Assembly: GCA_023398375.1 (NCBI GenBank)
Contig: JAEWSH010000019.1
Location: forward strand, 184,000-247,999
DNA: 64,000 bases
DNA from: Bacillota bacterium
GTDB lineage: Bacteria; Bacillota; Clostridia; Lachnospirales; Lachnospiraceae
Direction: 5' to 3'
This document shows, piece after piece, positions 8,462 to 15,459 of this stretch. The translations under genes were made by a program, and so were the position numbers. The notes under the pieces are model-generated. The model was given only the letters and a program-made list of their open reading frames with translations, made no database searches and had not been told where the DNA came from. Every line of letters begins with the position of its first letter. Within the stretch, counting starts at the first letter, position 1.

Positions 8462-8869
8462 ATGTCTAAAGATATTTATATTACCGATATGGATAGGGAC
8501 AGGATTAAAAAAATCATGGACGATATGTCCGAGAGCAAACAATCTCCGGATAAATCTGTTAAAAAGCTTGGGTGTGAGCTTAGCAGAGCCATTGTAGTAG
8601 ATTCACAGCAGATTCCCCGAGACGTTATTACCATGAATTCAAAGGCGTTGTTACAGCTTAATGATGAAGACATGGAGGTTTCGCTGGTGTATCCGGAAGA
8701 TGCAGATCTGGGTTCCATGAAGTTATCAATCTTCTCTCCTGTAGGAACAGCTATTCTTGGGTACAAGGAGGGAAGCACGGTTGAGTGGGAAGTACCGTCC
8801 GGCACTTCAAAAATATACATAAAAAAGATTTTATATCAGCCGGAAGCAGCGGGGGATTATCATCTTTGA
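8462..8869 (+). CDS. GreA/Rnk-family C-terminal domain protein
   Basis: 135 aa. Residues from about 45 on match the GreA/GreB C-terminal (FKBP-like) domain as found in Rnk, the regulator of nucleoside diphosphate kinase: VTMNSKALLQLNDEDMEVSL, YPEDAD, SIFSPVGTAILGYKEGSTVEWEVP. The N-terminal 45 residues are charged and helical but too short for the GreA coiled coil, so cleavage-factor activity is unlikely. Rnk-like proteins bind RNA polymerase. It is monocistronic, with its own promoter and leader upstream and a terminator 40 bp downstream, between two parts of the BMC locus. Its role there is unknown. Confidence 0.8.
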   Translation: MSKDIYITDMDRDRIKKIMDDMSESKQSPDKSVKKLGCELSRAIVVDSQQIPRDVITMNSKALLQLNDEDMEVSLVYPEDADLGSMKLSIFSPVGTAILGYKEGSTVEWEVPSGTSKIYIKKILYQPEAAGDYHL

Positions 8870-8909
8870 TTCATTATTAACATAAGATTCTTGGTTTTTT
8901 CAGGTTTAT

Positions 8910-8956
8910 AGAGCTGATAATAAGTGAGATTACTCACAGTTATCGGCTCTTTTTTC
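8910..8956 (+). terminator. Intrinsic terminator after the GreA/Rnk-like gene
   Basis: AGAGCTGATAA pairs with TTATCGGCTCT (one G-T wobble), with an inner GTGAG/CTCAC pair, followed by a T-run to 8955. It isolates this gene from the downstream aldolase operon. The rest of 8957-9083 holds no gene, only A/C-rich repeats. Confidence 0.85.
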
Positions 8957-9028
8957 TATCATAGAAATTGCTTCACAGTTTTCCAGGATAGAAACCCTCT
9001 AGGAGATTCTCAGGAAGGTTAAAGCAAT

Positions 9029-9073
9029 AAACAAAAAACCACATGCGTTTTTAACAAAAACAACAAAAACAAA
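9029..9073 (+). promoter_or_regulatory. A/C-rich repeats (AAACAAAAAAC, ACAAAAACAACA), candidate operator
   Basis: Two runs of the AAACA type lie just upstream of the aldolase promoter, and a third (CAACAAAAAACAAACAA) lies downstream of its -10 box near 9125-9141. The same composition is found at 4213-4236. They are candidate sites for the DeoR-family protein encoded at 17391. Confidence 0.35.
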
Positions 9074-9083
9074 GATATTATTG

Positions 9084-9112
9084 TTGACTTTAGAGAACTA
9101 TAGAGATATAAT
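9084..9112 (+). promoter_or_regulatory. Promoter of the aldolase-BMC shell operon
   Basis: TTGACT, 17-nt spacer, TATAAT: close to the sigma-A consensus, with strong similarity to the dehydratase promoter at 4288. It probably transcribes the long run of genes from 9187 to 18158. Confidence 0.85.
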
Positions 9113-9186
9113 GAGTAAAGAATCAACAAAAAACAAACAATAAATAAAAAAACTCAAGGATAACTGTCAAGGAGGAAGCAGGAAAT

Positions 9187-10014
9187 ATGCAGAACGAATA
9201 TGAAATCAAAAAACAGATTTGTGACATAGGGAAGAGAATCTACGACAGAAATATGGTAGCGGCAAACGATGGAAATATTTCTGTAAAATTAAATAACAAT
9301 GAATTTTTATGTACACCTACAGGCGTTTCAAAAGGTTTTATGACACCTGACTATATATGCAAGGTAGATGCACAGGGAAATGTCATTCAGTCGAATAAGG
9401 GATTTAAGCCTTCATCAGAAATTAAAATGCATATGAGGGTTTATACAAAAAGACCAGATGTAGGTGCTGTTGTACATGCACATCCGGTTTACGCGACAAG
9501 CTTTGCGATCGCAGGCATTCCATTAACACAACCAATCATGCCGGAAGCTGTTATTGCATTGGGATGTGTTCCGATTGCGGAATACGGAACTCCTTCTACT
9601 ATGGAAATTCCTGATAATGTTGAAAAATATTTACCATATTATGATGCGGTATTATTAGAAAGTCATGGTGCACTTACCTGGTCCACGGATTTACTGGCAG
9701 CATATATGAAAATGGAATCTGTTGAATTTTATGCACAGCTTCTGTATCAATCAAGAATGCTTGGCGGACCGAAAGAATTTGATAACAATACCGTTCAGAA
9801 ATTATATGAGATCAGAAGAAAGATGGGATTGCCTGGTAAACATCCGGCAGACCTTTGCCAGAATAAAGGTGGTGTTAACTGTCATAATTGTTCAGGGGAC
9901 TGCATGTCTGCACCGAATGGTTTAGGAGGAGTTTCTTCCGAACCTGCAGGGCCAAGTCCGGAGGTGATTGCAGAAATTACGAGAAAAGTTATGGAACAAT
10001 TGGGTAAAGCGTGA
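9187..10014 (+). CDS. Class II aldolase (fuculose-/rhamnulose-1-phosphate aldolase) with C-terminal encapsulation peptide
   Basis: 275 aa. Residues 1-215 match L-fuculose-1-phosphate aldolase: catalytic Glu78 (PSSEIKMH) and zinc ligands His97 and His99 (VVHAHP) and His160 (LLESHGAL). The family splits the sugar phosphate to DHAP and lactaldehyde. The C-terminus is not part of the enzyme fold: a Cys/His-rich stretch (CHNCSGDC), a Gly/Pro linker, then the amphipathic helix SPEVIAEITRKVMEQLGKA, which looks like a BMC encapsulation peptide. No other aldolase of this pathway is in the window, so it probably serves both deoxysugars, as proposed for the C. phytofermentans enzyme. Its TGA stop lies inside a palindromic repeat. 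Confidence 0.92.
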   Translation: MQNEYEIKKQICDIGKRIYDRNMVAANDGNISVKLNNNEFLCTPTGVSKGFMTPDYICKVDAQGNVIQSNKGFKPSSEIKMHMRVYTKRPDVGAVVHAHPVYATSFAIAGIPLTQPIMPEAVIALGCVPIAEYGTPSTMEIPDNVEKYLPYYDAVLLESHGALTWSTDLLAAYMKMESVEFYAQLLYQSRMLGGPKEFDNNTVQKLYEIRRKMGLPGKHPADLCQNKGGVNCHNCSGDCMSAPNGLGGVSSEPAGPSPEVIAEITRKVMEQLGKA

Positions 10015-10084
10015 GAAGAAATTCTAAGCAGCAAAAATACCGCTGCTTAGAATTAATAAATCTCACACTGCGTGTTTCTCATCG
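10009..10084 (+). repeat. Nested palindromic intergenic repeat, copy A
   Basis: GTGAGA (10011-10016) pairs with TCTCAC (10061-10066) and encloses a perfect 13-bp stem, AATTCTAAGCAGC (10020) with GCTGCTTAGAATT (10042). Related copies are at 11508 and 13582, all between BMC genes. The TGA stop of the aldolase is inside the first arm. No T-run follows, so it is not a classical terminator; an mRNA-processing or stability element is a reasonable guess. Confidence 0.85.
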
Positions 10085-10116
10085 TTATAACAGATACATA
10101 AAAAGGAGGTAATCTC

Positions 10117-11505
10117 GTGCCTATCAATGAAAGTATGGTTCAGGAAATAGTAAAGGAAGTATTGGGAAAAATGCGGATCGCGGAACCTTCTACAAACCAG
10201 CATGGCATATTTACTGATATGAATGATGCCATCGAGGCTGCAAAGAAAGCCCAGAAGATTGTTAGAAATCTTTCCATGGATCAGAGAGAAAAAATTATTT
10301 CAAATATTCGTAAGAAAACACACGAAAATGCAGAGGCTCTTGCAAGAATGGGTGTTAATGAAACCGGAATGGGAAATGTAGGACATAAAATTTTAAAGCA
10401 CCATCTGGTAGCAGATAAAGTTCCGGGAACGGAAGATATTAAAACAGAGGCTTATTCAGGAGACAGAGGTCTGACATTAGTGGAAATGGGGCCGTTTGGA
10501 GTAATAGGAGCCATTACTCCATGTACAAATCCGAGTGAGACAGTATTGTGTAATGCAATGGGGATGATAGCAGGAGGAAATACAGTCGTTTTTAATCCGC
10601 ACCCGCAGGCAATAAGAACATCTATTTATGCAGTCAGCATAGTAAATGAAGCTTCGCTGGAGGCTGGAGGTCCGGATAATGTTGCATGTACAGTAGAAAA
10701 TCCTACGTTAGAAACAAGTGAAATTATGATGCATCATAAAGATATTTCACTGATTGCGGCAACCGGGGGACCAGGAGTCGTCACAGCTGTATTATCATCG
10801 GGGAAACGTGGTATTGGAGCCGGGGCAGGCAATCCACCCGCACTTGTTGATGAGACTGCAGATTTACAGAAAGCCGCAGCAGATATTGTAAATGGATGTA
10901 CATTCGATAATAATCTGCCATGTATCGCAGAAAAAGAAATTGTTGCAGTAGATAATGTAGCAGATGAACTTATGAATTATATGATTACAGAACAGGGATG
11001 CTATCTGGTATCCAAAGCGGAACAGGATAAACTGATTGCAACGGTTATTACACCAAAGGGACTCAATAGAAAATGTGTCGGACGTTCCGCAAAATCGCTG
11101 CTTCAGATGATAGGAGTCATTGTCCCTGATAGTATTCGATGTATCGTGTTTGAAGGAGAAAAAGAACATCCGCTGATCAGGACAGAATTGATGATGCCGA
11201 TTCTTGGTCTGGTCAGAGCGAAGGATTTTGAAGATGCAGTATCAAAATGCGTATGGCTGGAAGAGGGTAACCGTCATTCGGCGCATATCCATTCAAAAAA
11301 TGTGGATCATATCACAACGTATGCAAAGGCAATGGATACAGCGATACTAGTGAAAAACGGCCCCTCCTATTCGGCGCTGGGTTTTGGAGGCGAAAGTATC
11401 TGCACTTTTACGATTGCCAGCAGAACCGGTGAAGGATTGACAAGCGCGGCGACATTTACCAAAAAAAGACGTTGTGTCATGTCGGATAGTCTCTGTATCA
11501 GATAA
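10117..11505 (+). CDS. pduP: CoA-acylating propionaldehyde dehydrogenase (PduP type)
   Basis: 462 aa from a GTG with an ideal AAAAGGAGG site. The N-terminal amphipathic helix (INESMVQEIVKEVLGKM) is a typical encapsulation peptide, followed by a short linker. The body is an aldehyde dehydrogenase fold with ITPCTNPSETVLCN, AATGGPGVV and the catalytic loop FDNNLPCIAEK with Cys269. It converts propionaldehyde, CoA and NAD+ to propionyl-CoA inside the shell. It sits between the aldolase and the alcohol dehydrogenase, with a palindromic repeat on each side. Confidence 0.95.
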   Translation: MPINESMVQEIVKEVLGKMRIAEPSTNQHGIFTDMNDAIEAAKKAQKIVRNLSMDQREKIISNIRKKTHENAEALARMGVNETGMGNVGHKILKHHLVADKVPGTEDIKTEAYSGDRGLTLVEMGPFGVIGAITPCTNPSETVLCNAMGMIAGGNTVVFNPHPQAIRTSIYAVSIVNEASLEAGGPDNVACTVENPTLETSEIMMHHKDISLIAATGGPGVVTAVLSSGKRGIGAGAGNPPALVDETADLQKAAADIVNGCTFDNNLPCIAEKEIVAVDNVADELMNYMITEQGCYLVSKAEQDKLIATVITPKGLNRKCVGRSAKSLLQMIGVIVPDSIRCIVFEGEKEHPLIRTELMMPILGLVRAKDFEDAVSKCVWLEEGNRHSAHIHSKNVDHITTYAKAMDTAILVKNGPSYSALGFGGESICTFTIASRTGEGLTSAATFTKKRRCVMSDSLCIR

Positions 11506-11507
11506 AA

Positions 11508-11608
11508 GTGTGAGAAGTAATTCTAAGTAACGAAAATACTGTCACTAAGAATTACTAAATCTCACACAGGAAGAAGCCGCAAGCGTCTTCTTCTCACGGA
11601 TTATTTGT
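11508..11608 (+). repeat. Nested palindromic intergenic repeat, copy B
   Basis: GTGTGAGA (11508) pairs with TCTCACAC (ending 11567) around an imperfect stem AGTAATTCTAAGT / ACTAAGAATTACT. A second hairpin, GAAGAAG / CTTCTTC, follows, and the end CTTCTCAC can also pair with the first GTGAGAAG. It starts 2 bp after the pduP stop. Copy C at 13582 has the same two-hairpin layout and the same flank ATTATTTGT. Confidence 0.85.
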
Positions 11609-11665
11609 GCCGCTAGTAGTGGTATGTCATGAAGTGCGAAAAGTAACGCAGAAGTGAGGTAAAAT

Positions 11666-12868
11666 ATGAATGAAACGAATATAGAAGAAATTGTAAGGCA
11701 AGTGCTTATTAGTATGGAAAGTAACGGAAAGAAAGCTGACACAGATATGAAATACAAGGAAGCCGCTATTCCGAAAACTGCAAGAGTAGCAATGCTTACA
11801 GCATTAGAACATTATGAAATTAAGGAATTTTCGATTCCGCCAGTCGGTGATGGAGATATTTTAGTAAAAGTAGAAGGATGCGGTATCTGTGGTACAGATG
11901 CGCATGAATTTAAGAGAGATCCCTTCAATCTGATTCCGGTAGCGCTAGGTCATGAAGGAACCGGTGAAATCGTGGCAATGGGAAAGAACGTAAAGAAGGA
12001 CAGTGCAGGTAAAGAACTTCATATCGGAGACAAAGTGGTTACCTGTATGATTTTTAAAGATAACCCGGATATCACTATGTTTGATATGAATAAACAGAAT
12101 GTTGGTGGTGCCGATGTGTATGGTTTATTGCCAGACGATGATGTACATCTGAATGGGTGGTTCTCAGACTACATATTTATCAGAGAAGGTTCTACGGTAT
12201 TTAATGTAAGTGACCTAGATCTGGACTCCAGAATATTAATTGAGCCATGTGCTGTTTTGGTGCATGCGGTGGAAAGAGCAAAATCCACAGGTATTCTTCG
12301 TTTTAATTCAAGGGTAGTGGTACAGGGCTGTGGACCGATCGGTCTTATCTGTATCGCAGTGCTTAGAACGATGGGTATTGAGAATATCATTGCAGTGGAT
12401 GGCAATGCACAAAGGCTGGCATTTGCAAAAGAAATGGGTGCTATGCAATCCGTTAACTTCCAGGACTACAAAGGGATCGAAGCTTTGGCAGGTGCGGTAA
12501 ATGATAAATTCGGGGGACACCTTGCAGATTTTGCATTCCAGTGTACAGGAAATCCATCAGCCCATTCTAACATCTATAAGTTCATCCGTAATGGTGGTGG
12601 TCTTTGTGAACTTGGTTTCTTTATCAATGGTGGAGATGCCACAATTAATCCGCATTTTGATATCTGTTCCAAAGAAATTACCGTGGTAGGCTCCTGGGTC
12701 TATACATTAAGAGATTATGCAACGACCTTTGATTTCTTAAAGCGCGCAAATGGAATTGGATTACCTATGTCTAAGCTGATTACCGACAAGTTTCCATTGG
12801 AACAGATCAATGAAGGACATAAAGCAAATCTCGCAATGACAGGACTTAAAATTGCAATTGTGAACTAA
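11666..12868 (+). CDS. Zinc-type medium-chain alcohol dehydrogenase with N-terminal encapsulation peptide
   Basis: 400 aa. The N-terminal helix NETNIEEIVRQVLISMES resembles that of PduP and is followed by a charged linker to about residue 33. The catalytic domain begins with GCGICGTDAHEF (Cys72 as catalytic zinc ligand) and ALGHEGTGE; the Rossmann part has VQGCGPIGLICIAV. The four-cysteine loop for the structural zinc, normal in this family, is replaced by a loop without such cysteines. It probably reduces propionaldehyde to 1-propanol and recycles NAD+ for PduP inside the shell, the job usually done by the iron-type PduQ; reduction of lactaldehyde is also possible. Confidence 0.9.
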   Translation: MNETNIEEIVRQVLISMESNGKKADTDMKYKEAAIPKTARVAMLTALEHYEIKEFSIPPVGDGDILVKVEGCGICGTDAHEFKRDPFNLIPVALGHEGTGEIVAMGKNVKKDSAGKELHIGDKVVTCMIFKDNPDITMFDMNKQNVGGADVYGLLPDDDVHLNGWFSDYIFIREGSTVFNVSDLDLDSRILIEPCAVLVHAVERAKSTGILRFNSRVVVQGCGPIGLICIAVLRTMGIENIIAVDGNAQRLAFAKEMGAMQSVNFQDYKGIEALAGAVNDKFGGHLADFAFQCTGNPSAHSNIYKFIRNGGGLCELGFFINGGDATINPHFDICSKEITVVGSWVYTLRDYATTFDFLKRANGIGLPMSKLITDKFPLEQINEGHKANLAMTGLKIAIVN

Positions 12869-12910
12869 AAAAGCGTTAAGAAAAAATAAGAATCGAAAGG
12901 AGTTATAAAC

Positions 12911-13225
12911 GTGGGAAATGCAGTAGGAATATTAGAGGTATTTGGTCTGAGCTGTGCTTTCATGGCAGCGGATGCAGGATGTAAGGCGGCAAATGTAACG
13001 CTTGAAAATTTTGATAAAAACAAACCTGCGAACGCAGATTCCCTTCCGGTTCCGTTATTAGTAACTATAAAATTCAGAGGAAGCATTACAGATGTGGAAG
13101 CTGCTATGGAAGCAGGTATTGCAACAGCAGAAGCATTTACAGGAGTAGTACAGCATTATATCATTCCGAACCCAACAGCGGATACGGAAAAAATGTTAAA
13201 GCTTAGTGCTTTTGATAAAAGCTGA
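12911..13225 (+). CDS. BMC-H shell protein with atypical pore loop
   Basis: 104 aa from a GTG behind AAAGGAG. The single BMC domain is clear: AVGILEVFGLSCAFMAADAGCKAANVT at the start and VVQHYIIPNP near the end. The loop that lines the central hexamer pore in PduA-like proteins (KIGSG in the neighbours) is replaced by a longer segment, NKPANADSLPVP, so this hexamer should have a different or closed pore. It is the first of four BMC-H genes in a row. A repeat remnant (13224-13248) lies at its stop. Confidence 0.93.
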   Translation: MGNAVGILEVFGLSCAFMAADAGCKAANVTLENFDKNKPANADSLPVPLLVTIKFRGSITDVEAAMEAGIATAEAFTGVVQHYIIPNPTADTEKMLKLSAFDKS

Positions 13226-13248
13226 CGAAGCCAAGTTCTATGATAGGC
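13224..13248 (+). repeat. Remnant of the TTTGCACA repeat family (end fragment)
   Basis: GACGAAGCCAAGTTCTATGA and the following TAGGC match one outer end of the MITE-like elements near 38101 and 62740. Only the outer part remains, and it overlaps the TGA stop of the preceding BMC gene by 2 bp. Confidence 0.55.
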
Positions 13249-13308
13249 TTTTAACATAAATAAAATAAAAACAAAAACATAGGATTCTATGAATCAGGAG
13301 GTAGCAAT

Positions 13309-13587
13309 ATGGCACAGGAAGCATTGGGAATGATTGAAACAAGAGGACTTACAGCAGCAATTGAAGCGGCAGATGCAATGACAAAAGCAGCCGAGGTAAC
13401 CTTGATCGGAACAGAGAAGATTGGTTCAGGACTAGTAACAGTAATGGTACGCGGAGATGTCGGAGCTGTAAAGGCAGCAGTAGAAAGCGGAAACGCAGCA
13501 GCAAGCCGCCTGGGAGAACTGGTTGCATCACATGTAATTCCAAGACCACATACTGATGTGGAGAAAATCCTTCCCAAAATAGTGTGA
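13309..13587 (+). CDS. BMC-H shell protein, PduA/PduJ type
   Basis: 92 aa, the canonical length. It opens with [20 protein letters not shown] and has the pore motif EKIGSG followed by [18 protein letters not shown], identical in layout to Salmonella PduA/PduJ. Such hexamers form the bulk of the shell facets and pass small polar substrates such as propanediol. The C-terminus [16 protein letters not shown] is typical. It is nearly identical over the BMC domain to the protein starting at 14163. The TGA stop lies within palindromic repeat copy C. Confidence 0.96.
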   Translation: MAQEALGMIETRGLTAAIEAADAMTKAAEVTLIGTEKIGSGLVTVMVRGDVGAVKAAVESGNAAASRLGELVASHVIPRPHTDVEKILPKIV

Positions 13588-13685
13588 GAAGAAATTCTAA
13601 GCAGCTAAATACTGCTACTAAGAATTTCTAAATCTCACACAGGAAGAAGCCTCTTACAAGTCTTCTTCTCATAGATTATTTGTAC
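13582..13685 (+). repeat. Nested palindromic intergenic repeat, copy C
   Basis: GTGTGAGA pairs with TCTCACAC around AGAAATTCTAAGCAG / CTACTAAGAATTTCT; a second GAAGAAGC / CTTCTTC hairpin and the flank ATTATTTGT follow. The layout equals copy B. It overlaps the stop of the preceding shell gene. Confidence 0.85.
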
Positions 13686-13729
13686 TTACAGCCCAAAGTT
13701 TGCAGGTTGTGGCAAGAATGGAGATTAGC

Positions 13730-14020
13730 ATGGGAGAATCATACGGATTTATAGAAATCACAGGTGTTACAGCCGCAATGGATGCACTGGATCTTATGTG
13801 TAAAACAGCGAATGTTGAACTTATCACCTGGGAACGTAAATTAGGAGGACGATTGGTTACTCTGGTGATACAAGGCAACGTTGCAGCCGTCACGGAAGCT
13901 GTAGCTGCTGCAAATGCAAAAGCAATAAAAAAACCAGTTGCGTGTGGTGTGATAGCAAACCCACATGAAGAAATTGTAAGGCTGGTGCAAAAAAGTGCAG
14001 GCAGATTAGTGCCGTTTTAA
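13730..14020 (+). CDS. BMC-H shell protein
   Basis: 96 aa from ATG 13730, chosen because GGAG lies 6 nt upstream and the product then starts MGESYGFIEITG, in register with its paralogues; upstream in-frame TTG 13700 and ATG 13718 have no ribosome site. The BMC domain is complete (GVTAAMDALDLMCKTANVEL, VIANPHEEIV). The pore loop reads RKLGGR rather than KIGSG, and the C-terminus extends a little (VQKSAGRLVPF). It probably forms hexamers with a different pore character from the PduA-like neighbours. Confidence 0.9.
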   Translation: MGESYGFIEITGVTAAMDALDLMCKTANVELITWERKLGGRLVTLVIQGNVAAVTEAVAAANAKAIKKPVACGVIANPHEEIVRLVQKSAGRLVPF

Positions 14021-14051
14021 GCGGCATAGTGGGAATTAGGAGGCCGGACAG

Positions 14052-14441
14052 ATGCAGGAAAAGAAAGCTTTACCTGAAAAAGTAATACATGACAGTAAAA
14101 AGGAAACAGTTAAAGAAAACGATAAAGAATCAGAAAAAGCAACAAAAAAGGAGGAAAAAAATATGTCACAGGAAGCATTAGGAATGGTAGAAACAAGAGG
14201 ATTGGTAGCATCTATTGAAGCGGCAGATGCAATGTGTAAAGCAGCAAATGTTGTCTTGGTAGGGACAGAGAAGATTGGTTCCGGATTGGTAACAGTTATG
14301 GTACGTGGAGATGTTGGAGCTGTAAAATCAGCTGTAGAAGCAGGATCCAATGCAGCAGGAAGGCTTGGAGAATTAATTGCGACCCATGTAATCCCAAGAC
14401 CACATACAGATGTAGAAATGATCTTGCCAAAACTGAAATAA
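14052..14441 (+). CDS. BMC-H shell protein, PduA type, with two in-frame starts
   Basis: Two starts in one frame each have a strong ribosome site: AGGAGG 8 nt before ATG 14052 and AAGGAGG 8 nt before ATG 14163. The short form (92 aa) is a canonical PduA-like protein ([12 protein letters not shown], pore EKIGSG). The long form (129 aa) adds 37 highly charged Lys/Glu-rich residues with no predicted fold. The inner ribosome site is encoded as Lys-Lys-Glu-Glu of the extension. The arrangement recalls PduB/PduB', where the longer form has an interior-facing extension, but PduB is a trimer; here it is a hexameric protein. Both forms are probably made. Confidence 0.9.
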   Translation: MQEKKALPEKVIHDSKKETVKENDKESEKATKKEEKNMSQEALGMVETRGLVASIEAADAMCKAANVVLVGTEKIGSGLVTVMVRGDVGAVKSAVEAGSNAAGRLGELIATHVIPRPHTDVEMILPKLK

Positions 14442-14462
14442 GTCAGCAAAAATCAGTTTTAG

Positions 14463-14490
14463 ACGGCTCCTTTCAAATGGAGCCGTTTTC
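14463..14490 (+). terminator. Hairpin with T-run between shell genes and PduL
   Basis: ACGGCTCC / GGAGCCGT with an 8-nt loop, followed by TTTC. It lies 21 bp after the BMC-H stop and about 25 bp before the pduL start. As genes of the same pathway follow, it probably acts as a partial terminator that makes shell proteins more abundant than downstream products (inference). Confidence 0.65.
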
Positions 14491-14514
14491 TAAAATGAAC
14501 AGGAGAGTGCAGGT

Positions 14515-15165
14515 ATGGATGTGGATACAAATAATATCGCATTAATCACAAAGCAGGTTATGGATATATTGAATCACAAAGTGTCTTTTGAAGGAGGATA
14601 TCTGGTACCGATCGGGGTGTCAGCCAGACATGTACATTTAACACAGGAGCATGTGGAAATATTATTTGGAAAGGGTTATCAGTTAACAAAGAAAAAAGAT
14701 CTTATGGGCGGGCAATTTGCATCAAATGAGCATGTTACAATTGTCGGACTTAAGCTTAGAGCAATAGAAAATGTAAGAATTTTGGGACCTGTAAGGCAGG
14801 CATCACAAGTAGAAATATCAGCCACAGATGCTATCAAGTTAGGTATCACAGTACCGATCAGAGAATCAGGCGATATTGGAGGTTCTGCGCCGATTGCATT
14901 GGTAGGTCCTAAGGGAGCGCTATATCTGAAGGAAGGCTGCATTGTGGCGATGCGTCATATTCATATGTCGCCGCAGGATGCCAATGAGGCAGGGGTACAA
15001 GATGGTGATATTGTATCGGTGAAGGCAGATAATGAAAGAGGAACGGTACTGAATCAGGTGAAGATCCGGGTATCTGACAGTTATACATTAGAAATGCATA
15101 TTGATACAGATGAAGCAAATGCATGTAAGATTTCCACAGGGGATACGGTCACAATTATATGTTAA
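14515..15165 (+). CDS. pduL: Phosphate propanoyltransferase PduL
   Basis: 216 aa. The two PduL barrels are recognisable: GVSARHVHLTQEHVEILFG with zinc-ligand histidines in the first, and MRHIHMSPQDANEAGVQDGD in the second; LGPVRQASQVEISATDA and GDIGGSAP are also diagnostic. An N-terminal helix of about 20 residues (NNIALITKQVMDILNHK) looks like an encapsulation peptide. It converts propionyl-CoA and phosphate to propionyl-phosphate and recycles CoA inside the compartment. A propionate kinase to make ATP from the product is not in the window. Confidence 0.96.
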   Translation: MDVDTNNIALITKQVMDILNHKVSFEGGYLVPIGVSARHVHLTQEHVEILFGKGYQLTKKKDLMGGQFASNEHVTIVGLKLRAIENVRILGPVRQASQVEISATDAIKLGITVPIRESGDIGGSAPIALVGPKGALYLKEGCIVAMRHIHMSPQDANEAGVQDGDIVSVKADNERGTVLNQVKIRVSDSYTLEMHIDTDEANACKISTGDTVTIIC

Positions 15166-15184
15166 GTATTTAAAGGAGACAGCC

Positions 15185-15451
15185 ATGATTATAGGAAAAG
15201 TTGTAGGAAGCATTGTTTCTACTAGAAAATGTGAAAATTTAGTTGGCAACAAATTTATGATTGTAGAACCAATCAGCCGAATGAACGGATCTCATAACCG
15301 ATTGGTAGCAATTGATAACATTGGTGCCGGTGTTGGAGAAACAGTGCTTATCGCATTGGGAAGCGCAGCCAGAATAGGGTGCGGAATGGAAACAGCACCA
15401 ATTGATGCGGCAATTGTTGGAATTGTTGATGATGGATATGGATTGGAGTAG
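15185..15451 (+). CDS. pduN: BMC-P pentameric vertex protein (EutN/CcmL/PduN type)
   Basis: 88 aa from ATG 15185 behind AAAGGAG; a longer in-frame reading from 15101 would overlap pduL and adds no conserved residues. The sequence MIIGKVVGSIVSTRKCENLVG, AIDNIGAGVGETVLIALGSAAR and PIDAAIVGIVD is typical of the EutN/CcmL family. It forms pentamers that close the vertices of the shell. It is the only BMC-P gene in the locus. Confidence 0.95.
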   Translation: MIIGKVVGSIVSTRKCENLVGNKFMIVEPISRMNGSHNRLVAIDNIGAGVGETVLIALGSAARIGCGMETAPIDAAIVGIVDDGYGLE

Positions 15452-15459
15452 ATTAATTC

